The notes beneath the pieces are model-generated. The model was not told where the DNA came from and made no database searches. It saw only the letters and a list, made by a program, of their open reading frames with translations. 6,709 nt of DNA from Acidobacteriota bacterium (GTDB lineage Bacteria > Acidobacteriota > Terriglobia > Terriglobales > Acidobacteriaceae): the NCBI GenBank assembly GCA_021778815.1, contig JAJYBW010000188.1, forward strand, positions 1-6,709, in the 5' to 3' direction. The position numbers and the translations under genes are program-made. Position 1 is the stretch's first letter, and each line of letters starts with the position of its first letter. Shown here piece after piece: positions 1 to 5,671 of the stretch.

Positions 1-859
1 GAGAGCCAACGTACACGCCGATCAGCCGAAGTTGCCGCATAAGTACCGAAGTAACTTCAAACCTTTCTTCTGAACTACTAAGTATCCCAATTTGCGCGAT
101 CGTGCCGCCCACGCGCGCGGCTTTCATCGACTCTCTCAGCGTTCCGGACCCTCCAACTTCCACAATGACGTCCGCACCTTCGCCAGAAGTTTGTTTCTTG
201 ACCCAGCTGGACCATTCAGGGTTGTCTTTGTAGTTGAGACCTTCATCCAGACCCAGGTTTTTAGCACGCTCGAGTTTTTCGTCGCTGCTGGAGGTGCCAA
301 GCACGCGCGCTCCGACTAACTTTGCAAACTGCAACGCAAAGATTGAAACTCCGCCAGTCCCTTGAATGACAATTGTGTCGCCGGGTTTTGTGCTTGCGAC
401 ATTGAATAAAGCATTCCATGCAGTCAGCGCAGCGCATGGTAATGTCGCGGCTTCTTCATACGTGAGGTGAGCAGGGAAGCGACACACGCCGTGTTCCGGC
501 AGCGCAACGTAGTCCGCAAGCATGCCATCGATATCACCGCCGAGTCCTCCCCGCGATTTTTCCAGTGATGGACCACCGTCCTGCCAGTTCTGCAGAAATA
601 ATCCAACAACGCGATCACCGGGGTTGAAGCGAGTCACGCCGGCTCCTACGGCGACCACTTCGCCGGCCCCATCGGAGAGGGGAATGCGCGGCATCTTCAG
701 TTTGGGATCGTAATGGCCGCGACCCATCAACAGATCGCGATAGTTTAACGATGTCGCGTGGACGCGAATCAGCACCATTCCATCGCCGCATACCGGCGTC
801 GGCAGTTCGACAAGTCGCAAATGTTCGAGTCCGAATTGCGTAATTTGAAACGCGCGCAT
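1..859 (-). CDS. MDR-superfamily NAD(P)-dependent alcohol dehydrogenase / quinone oxidoreductase-like, 3' end missing
   Basis: This is the first 286 residues of a medium-chain dehydrogenase; the stop lies beyond the left edge. It reads MRAFQITQFGLEHLRLVELP at the N-terminus, followed by the GroES-like domain with SLNYRDLL (37-44) and SDGAGEVV (62-69). The Rossmann fold carries the nucleotide-binding QGTGGVSIFALQFAK stretch (166-180). A Ser-rich turn, TSSSDEKL (189-196), after the second strand suggests NADP(H). Where catalytic-zinc alcohol dehydrogenases have Cys near 37 and Gly-His-Glu near 62, this protein has Ser and Ser-Asp-Gly, so it belongs to the zinc-independent quinone oxidoreductase/enoyl reductase-like branch. 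It ends in RLIGVYVGS, typical of that branch. The predicted role is cytoplasmic NADPH-linked reduction or oxidation of a small carbonyl, enone or alcohol; the substrate cannot be told. The ATG at 857-859 is chosen because AGGAG lies 6 bases upstream. It is divergent from the small gene at 961. Confidence 0.9.
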   Translation of the reverse strand, partial: MRAFQITQFGLEHLRLVELPTPVCGDGMVLIRVHATSLNYRDLLMGRGHYDPKLKMPRIPLSDGAGEVVAVGAGVTRFNPGDRVVGLFLQNWQDGGPSLEKSRGGLGGDIDGMLADYVALPEHGVCRFPAHLTYEEAATLPCAALTAWNALFNVASTKPGDTIVIQGTGGVSIFALQFAKLVGARVLGTSSSDEKLERAKNLGLDEGLNYKDNPEWSSWVKKQTSGEGADVIVEVGGSGTLRESMKAARVGGTIAQIGILSSSEERFEVTSVLMRQLRLIGVYVGS

Positions 860-960
860 GCAACACTCCTGAGCAGTTTGTGTATTCGGCTACAGTCTCT
901 ATTCAAGCAGAAGCGCATTTGGTGAGTGTGATTCCCTCATTAATCCGCTACTCTGTATAT
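860..960. other. Divergent intergenic region between MDR dehydrogenase and small helical protein
   Basis: About 100 bases separate two divergently read starts, so both promoters should lie here or overlap the genes. I see no pair of -35/-10 boxes with good matches and spacing on either strand. Only the minus-strand ribosome site is clear. The plus-strand side ends in an AT-rich TGTATAT just before the ATG at 961, with no Shine-Dalgarno sequence. Confidence 0.4.
866..870 (-). promoter_or_regulatory. Ribosome binding site of the MDR dehydrogenase
   Basis: On the minus strand this reads AGGAG, separated by six bases from the ATG at 857-859. It supports that start and rules out a longer reading. 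Confidence 0.75.
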
Positions 961-1212
961 ATGGCGCGAGGATGGGAAAGTAAATCGGTCGAAGAGCAGT
1001 TAGAGCAGCAAGCGGAACAAAGAGAACAGGCAGCGAAGGTTGCTTCCAAGGATGTAGTGCAGGCGGCCGGTGCAGAACAGGCACGAGCACGCCAGATGCT
1101 GCATCTTAAGCGCGAGAGGATTCTGTCAGAGAAGACAAGTCATCCGGTTCGGCGCTCCGCATTGCAAGCTGCGTTGAAAGACATTGACGCGCAATTGCTA
1201 AAGCTGGGATAA
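961..1212 (+). CDS. Small hypothetical helical protein (83 aa)
   Basis: The function is unknown. The protein begins MARGWESKSVEEQLEQQAEQ and is almost entirely charged and helix-forming. A long predicted helix runs from about residue 9 to 56, rich in Glu, Gln, Ala, Lys and Arg. A short break at SHPVRR (60-65) follows, then a second helix to the C-terminus (RSALQAALKDIDAQLLKL). There is no signal peptide, membrane segment or cysteine, so it is probably a soluble cytoplasmic, perhaps coiled-coil, protein. I recall similar short proteins opening with MARGWESK in Acidobacteria, but that is memory rather than a search. The reading frame extends upstream to GTG codons at 922 and 880. The ATG at 961 is preferred because the MARGWESK opening matches that recalled family and the upstream residues look unconserved, although no Shine-Dalgarno precedes it. 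It converges with the short-chain dehydrogenase, 11 bases away, with no visible terminator between them. Confidence 0.7.
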   Translation: MARGWESKSVEEQLEQQAEQREQAAKVASKDVVQAAGAEQARARQMLHLKRERILSEKTSHPVRRSALQAALKDIDAQLLKLG

Positions 1213-1223
1213 ACGCTGTACAC

Positions 1224-2030
1224 CTAGCTGGTCCGGCGATTGAAAAGCAGCGAATTCGCCTGGTCCACGCTGGTCAACAGGACCTGCGCAATGTTGACGT
1301 GGGCAGGCCGCGTGACAGCCCAAAGGATGGCATCCGCAACATCTTCCGCCTGCAGTGGCGTCAACCCCTGGTAGACCTTGGCGGCGCGACCCTCATCTCC
1401 GTGAAAGCGAACCTTGCTGAATTCTGTCTCGACCATGCCTGGGTCGATGGTTGTCACCCGCACTGGCGTTCCCAACAGGTCTTCGCGCAATCCTTCCGAA
1501 ATGCGATTCTCAGCGGCCTTCGTTGCGCAATAGACGGCTCCGTTGGGGTAGGTCATGTGGCCCGCAGTTGAACCGAGATTGACGACGTGGCCCGCGCCGC
1601 GCCGCACCATTCCAGGAACCACCGCGCGCGTGACATAGAGCAACCCCTTGACGTTGGTGTCGATCATCTCTTCCCAATCATCGATCTTTCCTTCGTAGAC
1701 TTTTTCCAAGCCCCTGCTGAGCCCCGCATTGTTGATGAGAATATCGATCGCCTGCCAGGACGACGGCAATCCATCGACGATCGTTTGAACCTGTTTCTTA
1801 TCGCGCACATCGAGCGCGACCGTATGGACATCCTCGGCCCCTGCGGCTCGTAGATCAATGACCATGTCTTGCAGACGGTCGTTTCGTCGCGCGGCCAAGA
1901 GCAATCGCGCACCGGCCCTAGCAAAGCTTGTGGCACAGGCGGCCCCAATGCCAGAGCTGGCGCCGGTAATGAAGGCAATTTTTCCGCGAAGCGGTCGATC
2001 GGTCGTTGTTGTGCGGGATGTGGTGGACAT
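1224..2030 (-). CDS. YdfG-like short-chain dehydrogenase (3-hydroxy acid / serine dehydrogenase type)
   Basis: This 268-residue classical SDR has TGASSGIG (22-29) for the cofactor, NNAG (100-103), and the catalytic set Asn126, Ser154, Tyr167 and Lys171 (YCATK). LAARRNDRL with Arg48-Arg49 after the second strand indicates NADP(H). Family identity comes from stretches shared with E. coli YdfG: NVKGLLYVTRAVVPGM, GSTAG, and a C-terminal part with EFSKVRFHGDEGRA and PAHVNI. YdfG oxidises 3-hydroxy acids such as serine, L-allo-threonine and 3-hydroxyisobutyrate, and reduces malonic semialdehyde; similar chemistry in the cytoplasm is inferred here. A Thr/Ser/Arg-rich N-terminal extension of about 15 residues precedes the fold. 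The ATG at 2028-2030 is chosen over an upstream in-frame start at 2126 because AGGAG lies four bases before it, and the longer form would overlap the preceding gene by about 90 bases. It is the second gene of a tight pair. Confidence 0.92.
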   Translation of the reverse strand: MSTTSRTTTTDRPLRGKIAFITGASSGIGAACATSFARAGARLLLAARRNDRLQDMVIDLRAAGAEDVHTVALDVRDKKQVQTIVDGLPSSWQAIDILINNAGLSRGLEKVYEGKIDDWEEMIDTNVKGLLYVTRAVVPGMVRRGAGHVVNLGSTAGHMTYPNGAVYCATKAAENRISEGLREDLLGTPVRVTTIDPGMVETEFSKVRFHGDEGRAAKVYQGLTPLQAEDVADAILWAVTRPAHVNIAQVLLTSVDQANSLLFNRRTS

Positions 2031-2034
2031 ACAT

Positions 2035-2039
2035 CTCCT
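2035..2039 (-). promoter_or_regulatory. Ribosome binding site of the SDR gene, overlapping the upstream stop codon
   Basis: Minus strand AGGAG sits four bases before the ATG at 2028-2030. Its first two bases are the last two of the TAG stop (2038-2040) of the preceding gene. This arrangement fits translational coupling and decides the SDR start. Confidence 0.75.
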
Positions 2040-2925
2040 AGGAAGGTTTAAATTTTGAAGCCTGTTCCGCCATGCGATATTGTCCAACGGCCCAATCTGT
2101 TTTCCCCAGCCCGTGTCGAATCGCAACGTCGAATTGTTCCTGCAAATATTCCGCCAGGCCGAGTCGCACTTCAGCGGACTGCGTGGCTTCGCGAAACAAT
2201 CGTATATCTTTTTCGCCCAGCAAGACTGTGGCCCCCGGATGCTCGGGAGGATGCAGCATCACGCGACCATAGTTCAGGTAGAACGGCGATTGAAACAACG
2301 CTTCGTTGACTGTTTCCAGGAACAGCTCCGGATCGATGCCTTCTGCCTTGGCAAAAACGAAAGCCTCGCTGAGCGTCTGCACCATCGCACTGATCATGAA
2401 ATTGCCACCCAGCTTGAATGCATGTGCTTGCGGCGGTTCATTCCCGACAATCGTCACTCCGCGCCCGATTGCGTCCAGAATGGCGCGAACATATTCGAGC
2501 GTGGAATCATCGCCGCCGGCCACAACCCACAATCGACCTTGCACGGCGACATTCGGGCGCCCAAATACCGGAGCGGCAACGTAGCGTTGCCCCGCGGCTG
2601 CATGACTTTCCATCAATCGCCGCGACAGCGCAACACTGAGGGTGCCTAGAGCCATGTGGATGGCATTGGGTCGTAGTGCCGCGAGAAGTCCCTCGGGGCC
2701 GAATGCGACAGCTTCCGTCGCTTCGTCGTTGGCCAGCATGGTGCAAACCACGTCGCATTCTTCGACGGCTGCGCGGACGGAAGGAGCCAGGGTCGCCGAC
2801 GAAATTCCCAGTTCCGGCAATGATTTTGGCGACCGGTTCCAGGCTGAGACGGTGTGTCCTGCCTGCAAGAGCCGGCCGACAACGGCAACACCCATTTTTC
2901 CGAGACCGAGAAACGCGATTTTCAT
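2038..2925 (-). CDS. NAD(P)-dependent beta-hydroxyacid dehydrogenase family protein (3-hydroxyisobutyrate dehydrogenase-like)
   Basis: At 295 residues this has the usual length of the family. The N-terminal Rossmann domain opens MKIAFLGLGKMG, giving the GxGxxG motif at 7-12. WNRSPKS (29-35), with Asn30-Arg31 and Lys34, points to NADP(H). The C-terminal all-helical domain holds the catalytic lysine region, HAFKLGGNFMISA, with Lys171 and Asn175, and a later LLGEKDIRL (235-243) typical of the family. These enzymes oxidise beta-hydroxyacids such as 3-hydroxyisobutyrate, tartronate or L-serine to the semialdehyde, or run the reverse reduction. The substrate loop is unusual: where most members have Asp-Ala-Pro-Val-Ser-Gly-Gly, this one reads AAPVFGRPN (117-125). 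Substrate assignment is therefore unsafe. The ATG at 2923-2925 starts exactly at the conserved N-terminus, though no Shine-Dalgarno is seen. It is followed after seven bases by the SDR gene, forming a likely two-gene operon, and is divergent from the nagB-like gene. Confidence 0.9.
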   Translation of the reverse strand: MKIAFLGLGKMGVAVVGRLLQAGHTVSAWNRSPKSLPELGISSATLAPSVRAAVEECDVVCTMLANDEATEAVAFGPEGLLAALRPNAIHMALGTLSVALSRRLMESHAAAGQRYVAAPVFGRPNVAVQGRLWVVAGGDDSTLEYVRAILDAIGRGVTIVGNEPPQAHAFKLGGNFMISAMVQTLSEAFVFAKAEGIDPELFLETVNEALFQSPFYLNYGRVMLHPPEHPGATVLLGEKDIRLFREATQSAEVRLGLAEYLQEQFDVAIRHGLGKTDWAVGQYRMAEQASKFKPS

Positions 2926-3326
2926 GTAAGTAGGGATGCGGTGACCGAACGGATTGCCGCTGAAGAAACAGTGTAACTTCGACGGTCGGTTGCTGGCCCG
3001 TAACGGTGAGAAGATATGTAAACTGGCAAGCTATGAAAAAATTGCTATATAGCGGGAAAACTATCTTGACGTACCCAATTTACCGCAGTACCGTTGACAT
3101 GAGAATGGTATCGTTCGCTTTCGAAAAGCATCCTTGCCTTTCGACGGAGGAGCAGCGAGGATCCAGTCTTCTGCTTTGCTCGCCTAGGGAGTTTGACGAA
3201 CACATGTCATCCTCTTGACTGGCTTGTGCGTCTGGCGAGAGCGTCACCGATCCACCAATATTGAACAGCTAGCGGGACGGGAATGACAGACTTTTTCTGG
3301 ACTGTGAAAGTTGATTGAGGAAAATA
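2926..3326. other. Divergent intergenic region, about 400 bases, no convincing gene
   Basis: This separates the minus-strand dehydrogenase pair from the plus-strand sugar cluster and should contain both promoters. It is more AT-rich than its neighbours around 3010-3070. One weak plus-strand promoter candidate is CTGGCA (3023-3028), 17 bases, then TATATA (3046-3051). It overlaps a 10-base palindrome, GCTATATAGC (3044-3053). TTGACG (3066-3071) lies 17 bases before TACCGT (3089-3094). A consensus -35-like TTGACA occurs at 3094-3099 but lacks a matching -10. I see no operator pair, riboswitch or terminator that I would defend. Confidence 0.4.
3316..3320 (+). promoter_or_regulatory. Ribosome binding site of the nagB-like gene
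   Basis: TGAGG lies six bases before the ATG at 3327-3329. It supports that start over the in-frame TTG at 3315, which overlaps this site. Confidence 0.65.
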
Positions 3327-4139
3327 ATGACACAGAACGGCGACGTTCAGCAGTACCAGGTAGAGAAGCTAAAAATTGAAATTCACCCCACGCGAGAAGC
3401 GGCCGCCGCCGCCGCCGCGCAGTCCGCAGCAAGTTCGCTGAAACAACTCGCCGACGCCAGAGCCGAGTTCGCCGTCATCTTCGCGACAGGCGCTTCGCAA
3501 CTCGACACATTGCAGGCACTAACGCAAACTCCGGGGCTGCCTTGGGCGCAAATTCGTGGCTTCCACATGGACGAGTACGTTGGATTGAGCCCCGATCACC
3601 CGGCATCCTTTCGGCGTTACCTGCGCGACAATCTGGCGCGAAAAGTGCACATGAAAGAATTCTTCGAGATTGACGGGACTGCGTCCGATCCGGAGCAGGC
3701 CTGCAAGGAGTATGCGGCGCTGCTACGTGCGGCGAATCCGCAATTGTGTTTGCTCGGCATCGGTGAAAACGGACACCTCGCATTCAACGATCCCGGGGTT
3801 GCGGATTTCAACGATCCGCTGGATGTGAAGGTCGTGCAGTTGGACACCATGTGTCGTCAGCAACAGGCTGCGGAAGGTTGGTTCGGCAATCTCGAGGACG
3901 TGCCGGAACGTGCCATGACCATCACGATTCCGGCGCTGTTTCGGGTGCCGAAGCTGATCGCTTCTGTCCCGGGGCCGCGGAAAGCGGCCATTATTCGTCG
4001 CACGCTGGAGGATGCTATTTCGACGGCCTGCCCGGCGACCCTGCTGCGCACCCATCCCAACGCCACGGTATACCTGGATAGGGAATCGTCTGCCCAGGTG
4101 ATGGATCTGTTGCAGTCGATGGCGGTTGGCAAAATCTAG
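3327..4139 (+). CDS. nagB: NagB-family glucosamine-6-phosphate deaminase/isomerase-like protein
   Basis: This 270-residue protein is about the size of E. coli NagB. It shows the family landmarks: IFATGASQLD (51-60) in place of the ATGSTP phosphate-binding loop, FHMDEYVGL (79-87) with the general-base Asp82, GIGENGHLAFNDPG (144-157) with active-site His150, and GPRKA (216-220) with Lys219. NagB converts glucosamine 6-phosphate to fructose 6-phosphate and ammonia in the cytoplasm, feeding amino sugars into glycolysis. Two positions differ from E. coli NagB: its Asp141 aligns with Asn148 here and its Glu148 with Asp155. Asn at the first site also occurs in Bacillus-type enzymes, so activity is plausible. 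The C-terminal half (QQQAAEGWFGNLEDVPERAM) differs from E. coli and marks a separate subfamily that may act on another aldose phosphate. A run of seven alanines (25-31) lies in the first helix. It is the first of three plus-strand genes, followed after 42 bases by the oxidoreductase. Confidence 0.88.
   Translation: MTQNGDVQQYQVEKLKIEIHPTREAAAAAAAQSAASSLKQLADARAEFAVIFATGASQLDTLQALTQTPGLPWAQIRGFHMDEYVGLSPDHPASFRRYLRDNLARKVHMKEFFEIDGTASDPEQACKEYAALLRAANPQLCLLGIGENGHLAFNDPGVADFNDPLDVKVVQLDTMCRQQQAAEGWFGNLEDVPERAMTITIPALFRVPKLIASVPGPRKAAIIRRTLEDAISTACPATLLRTHPNATVYLDRESSAQVMDLLQSMAVGKI
3399..3419 (+). repeat. GCC triplet run encoding poly-alanine in the nagB-like gene
   Basis: Seven consecutive alanine codons, mostly GCC, form a short trinucleotide repeat in the first helix of the NagB-like protein. 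It contains the palindrome GCGGCCGC. It is likely tolerated low complexity rather than a functional element. Confidence 0.6.
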
Positions 4140-4170
4140 GTTCAACTTCGAACGAAAATCTTTGCACCTG

Positions 4171-4176
4171 GGGGAG
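4171..4176 (+). promoter_or_regulatory. Ribosome binding site of the Gfo/Idh/MocA gene
   Basis: GGGGAG lies five bases before the ATG at 4182, in the 42-base gap after the nagB-like gene. No terminator is visible in that gap, so the two genes are probably co-transcribed. Confidence 0.7.
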
Positions 4177-4181
4177 ACTCG

Positions 4182-5606
4182 ATGGCCGAGAAGACACGGG
4201 AAGGGATCGATCGCCGCACCTTTGTGAAACAAGCTGGAGTCGCCGCGCTGGCGGCAGGGATGGATGCGCGCTCGTACGCTCGTGTTTTGGGCGCGAATGA
4301 TCGCATTCGGCTTGGTCAGCTTGGCTGCGGACAGCGCAGTGAAGGCCACGTTCATATGACGCACCTGGCGTCGAAACGAATGCCGGTGGAAACGGTTGCC
4401 GTCTGCGATCTTTGGACCCTGGCCCGCGAGCAGCGTGCCGCACAAGTCAAGAAGGTTTTCAACCTTGACCCGCAGATGTTCAAGTACTCAGAGGAGATGC
4501 TGGCGCGCCCGGACATCGACGGGGTGATGATTGCCACTGGCGACTTTCAGCACGCAAAGTTGTGTACTGAGGTTGTTCGTGCCGGCAAGGATTGCTACGT
4601 CGAGAAGCCGTTTGCGAATGTGCTTTCGGAAGCCAAAGAAGCCCGCGACGCTATCAAGGCGTCCAAGCAGGTCGTTCAAATGGGATCGCAGCATCGCACC
4701 CAACCCTATCAACTTGCGGTGCGGGATATCGTTCGCTCGGGACGAATCGGCAAGATCGTCCACATTGAGCAGGAGTGGAACGTCAACGAAGAACGCTGGC
4801 GTTTTGTGCCGAATGATATTGGCGAGACGGTTCAGATGGATCAGGACCGCAACATGGAGTGGAAGAAGTGGATGCAGGATCGCCAATCCAAATTGCGTGA
4901 AGAAGACACAGATTGGAAGCGATGGCTGCTCGGCAAGCCGTACCAACCCTTCGATCCGCATGTCTACCTGGAGTTTCGCCTCTATAAGGATTATTCCTCC
5001 GGCATCTTCGACCAGTGGTTGAGCCACGGCAGCGATTTGGTGCATCTCTGGACGGACGAGAGCTATCCGGAAAGTGTGGTCGCGAACGGCGGCATCTATG
5101 CCTGGCCCGACGGCCGGCAAAATCCGGACACGGTGGTTGCCGCAATCACCTATCCCAAGGGGTTTCTGTATACGTACAAAACCACGTTCGGCAACAGCTA
5201 TCGCAGCTTCTCGCGGATTCAAGGGCGCGACGGCACCATCGCGAATTACGGCGGAGAAGGGGCCTCGTTCTTTGTCGTGAGCAAAGAAGGCGGCCGACAT
5301 GAAATGGATGGCTCCGTCAATTATTCGAAGCTCCCCATTGTGCCTCCGGCGCGCGAGCAGGAAGAGATTGTGCATGTACCGGGAGCACCGCCGCCCGACT
5401 CCCGGGGGCCGGACGACGACGACGCGCATCACGTGATGAACTGGCTGACGGCCATGCAGACCCGCAAGCAGCCCGACGCGAATGTGGATCACGGTTTCTC
5501 GCACGCCATTGTGGTGATCATGGCGGCGCATTCTTATTGGAGTGGGAAAAAACTCTACTGGGATCCTAAGAACGAGGAAATTCTCGATCATCCCGTCGAG
5601 GTGTGA
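4182..5606 (+). CDS. Tat-exported Gfo/Idh/MocA family oxidoreductase
   Basis: The 474-residue product begins with a twin-arginine signal, DRRTFVKQAGVAALAAG (10-26), close to the consensus S/T-R-R-x-F-L-K. It probably folds with its cofactor in the cytoplasm and is then exported or membrane-anchored. The Rossmann domain follows: IRLGQLGCGQRSEGH (42-56), VAVCDLW (72-78), DGVMIATGDFQHAKL (113-127), and the hallmark EKP at 141-143, whose lysine is catalytic in the family. The C-terminal sheet domain has TDWKRWLLGKPYQPFDP (243-259) and GIFDQWLSHGSDLVHLW (274-290), where His282 and Asp285 are the likely active-site pair. It is longer than a minimal member (about 340 residues) because of the signal, a charged Trp-rich insert (about 199-245), and an acidic loop DDDDAHH (411-417). 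Members oxidise or epimerise sugars and sugar derivatives with tightly bound NAD(P); the substrate is unknown. The start at 4182 is supported by GGGGAG and the Tat motif. Confidence 0.92.
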   Translation: MAEKTREGIDRRTFVKQAGVAALAAGMDARSYARVLGANDRIRLGQLGCGQRSEGHVHMTHLASKRMPVETVAVCDLWTLAREQRAAQVKKVFNLDPQMFKYSEEMLARPDIDGVMIATGDFQHAKLCTEVVRAGKDCYVEKPFANVLSEAKEARDAIKASKQVVQMGSQHRTQPYQLAVRDIVRSGRIGKIVHIEQEWNVNEERWRFVPNDIGETVQMDQDRNMEWKKWMQDRQSKLREEDTDWKRWLLGKPYQPFDPHVYLEFRLYKDYSSGIFDQWLSHGSDLVHLWTDESYPESVVANGGIYAWPDGRQNPDTVVAAITYPKGFLYTYKTTFGNSYRSFSRIQGRDGTIANYGGEGASFFVVSKEGGRHEMDGSVNYSKLPIVPPAREQEEIVHVPGAPPPDSRGPDDDDAHHVMNWLTAMQTRKQPDANVDHGFSHAIVVIMAAHSYWSGKKLYWDPKNEEILDHPVEV

Positions 5607-5658
5607 TCGCAACCCCCGATACAGTTGGACGAGTGAGCAAGGACGCATAATCGAATGG

Positions 5659-5663
5659 AAGGA
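5659..5663 (+). promoter_or_regulatory. Ribosome binding site of the amidohydrolase gene
   Basis: AAGGA lies eight bases before the GTG at 5672. It abuts the in-frame ATG at 5663, leaving no spacer for that codon, and so favours the GTG as the true start. Confidence 0.55.
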
Positions 5664-5671
5664 TGGCCAGC

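Noticed and set aside
1213..1223. Possible bidirectional terminator between the convergent small gene and SDR
   Set aside because: Only 11 bases separate the stop codons, and I could not find a stem with a following T-run on either strand.
2031..2126. Longer N-terminus (32 extra residues) for the SDR gene from an upstream ATG
   Set aside because: It would overlap the end of the preceding dehydrogenase gene by about 90 bases and ignore the well-placed AGGAG. The extra residues are unlike any SDR N-terminus.
3006..3218. 70-codon plus-strand open frame in the intergenic region
   Set aside because: It has no ribosome site, no recognisable motif, and an irregular composition with no domain-like pattern. 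It looks like chance within a non-coding stretch.
3723..4445. 240-codon minus-strand open frame across the nagB/oxidoreductase junction
   Set aside because: It runs antisense to two well-supported genes and their intergenic gap. It is Arg/His-rich with no domain character.
4182..5606. GH109 (NAD-dependent alpha-N-acetylgalactosaminidase) identity for the Tat oxidoreductase, suggested by the neighbouring nagB-like gene
   Set aside because: I do not see the GH109-type sequence after the EKP motif. The WKRWLLGKPYQPFDP and WLSHGSDLVHLW segments fit general Gfo/Idh/MocA oxidoreductases better.
4488..5648. Long (386-codon) minus-strand open frame opposite the Gfo/Idh/MocA gene
   Set aside because: The opposite strand encodes a protein with a full set of family motifs. 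Codon bias in such genes commonly leaves a long antisense frame open, and the antisense product shows no domain.
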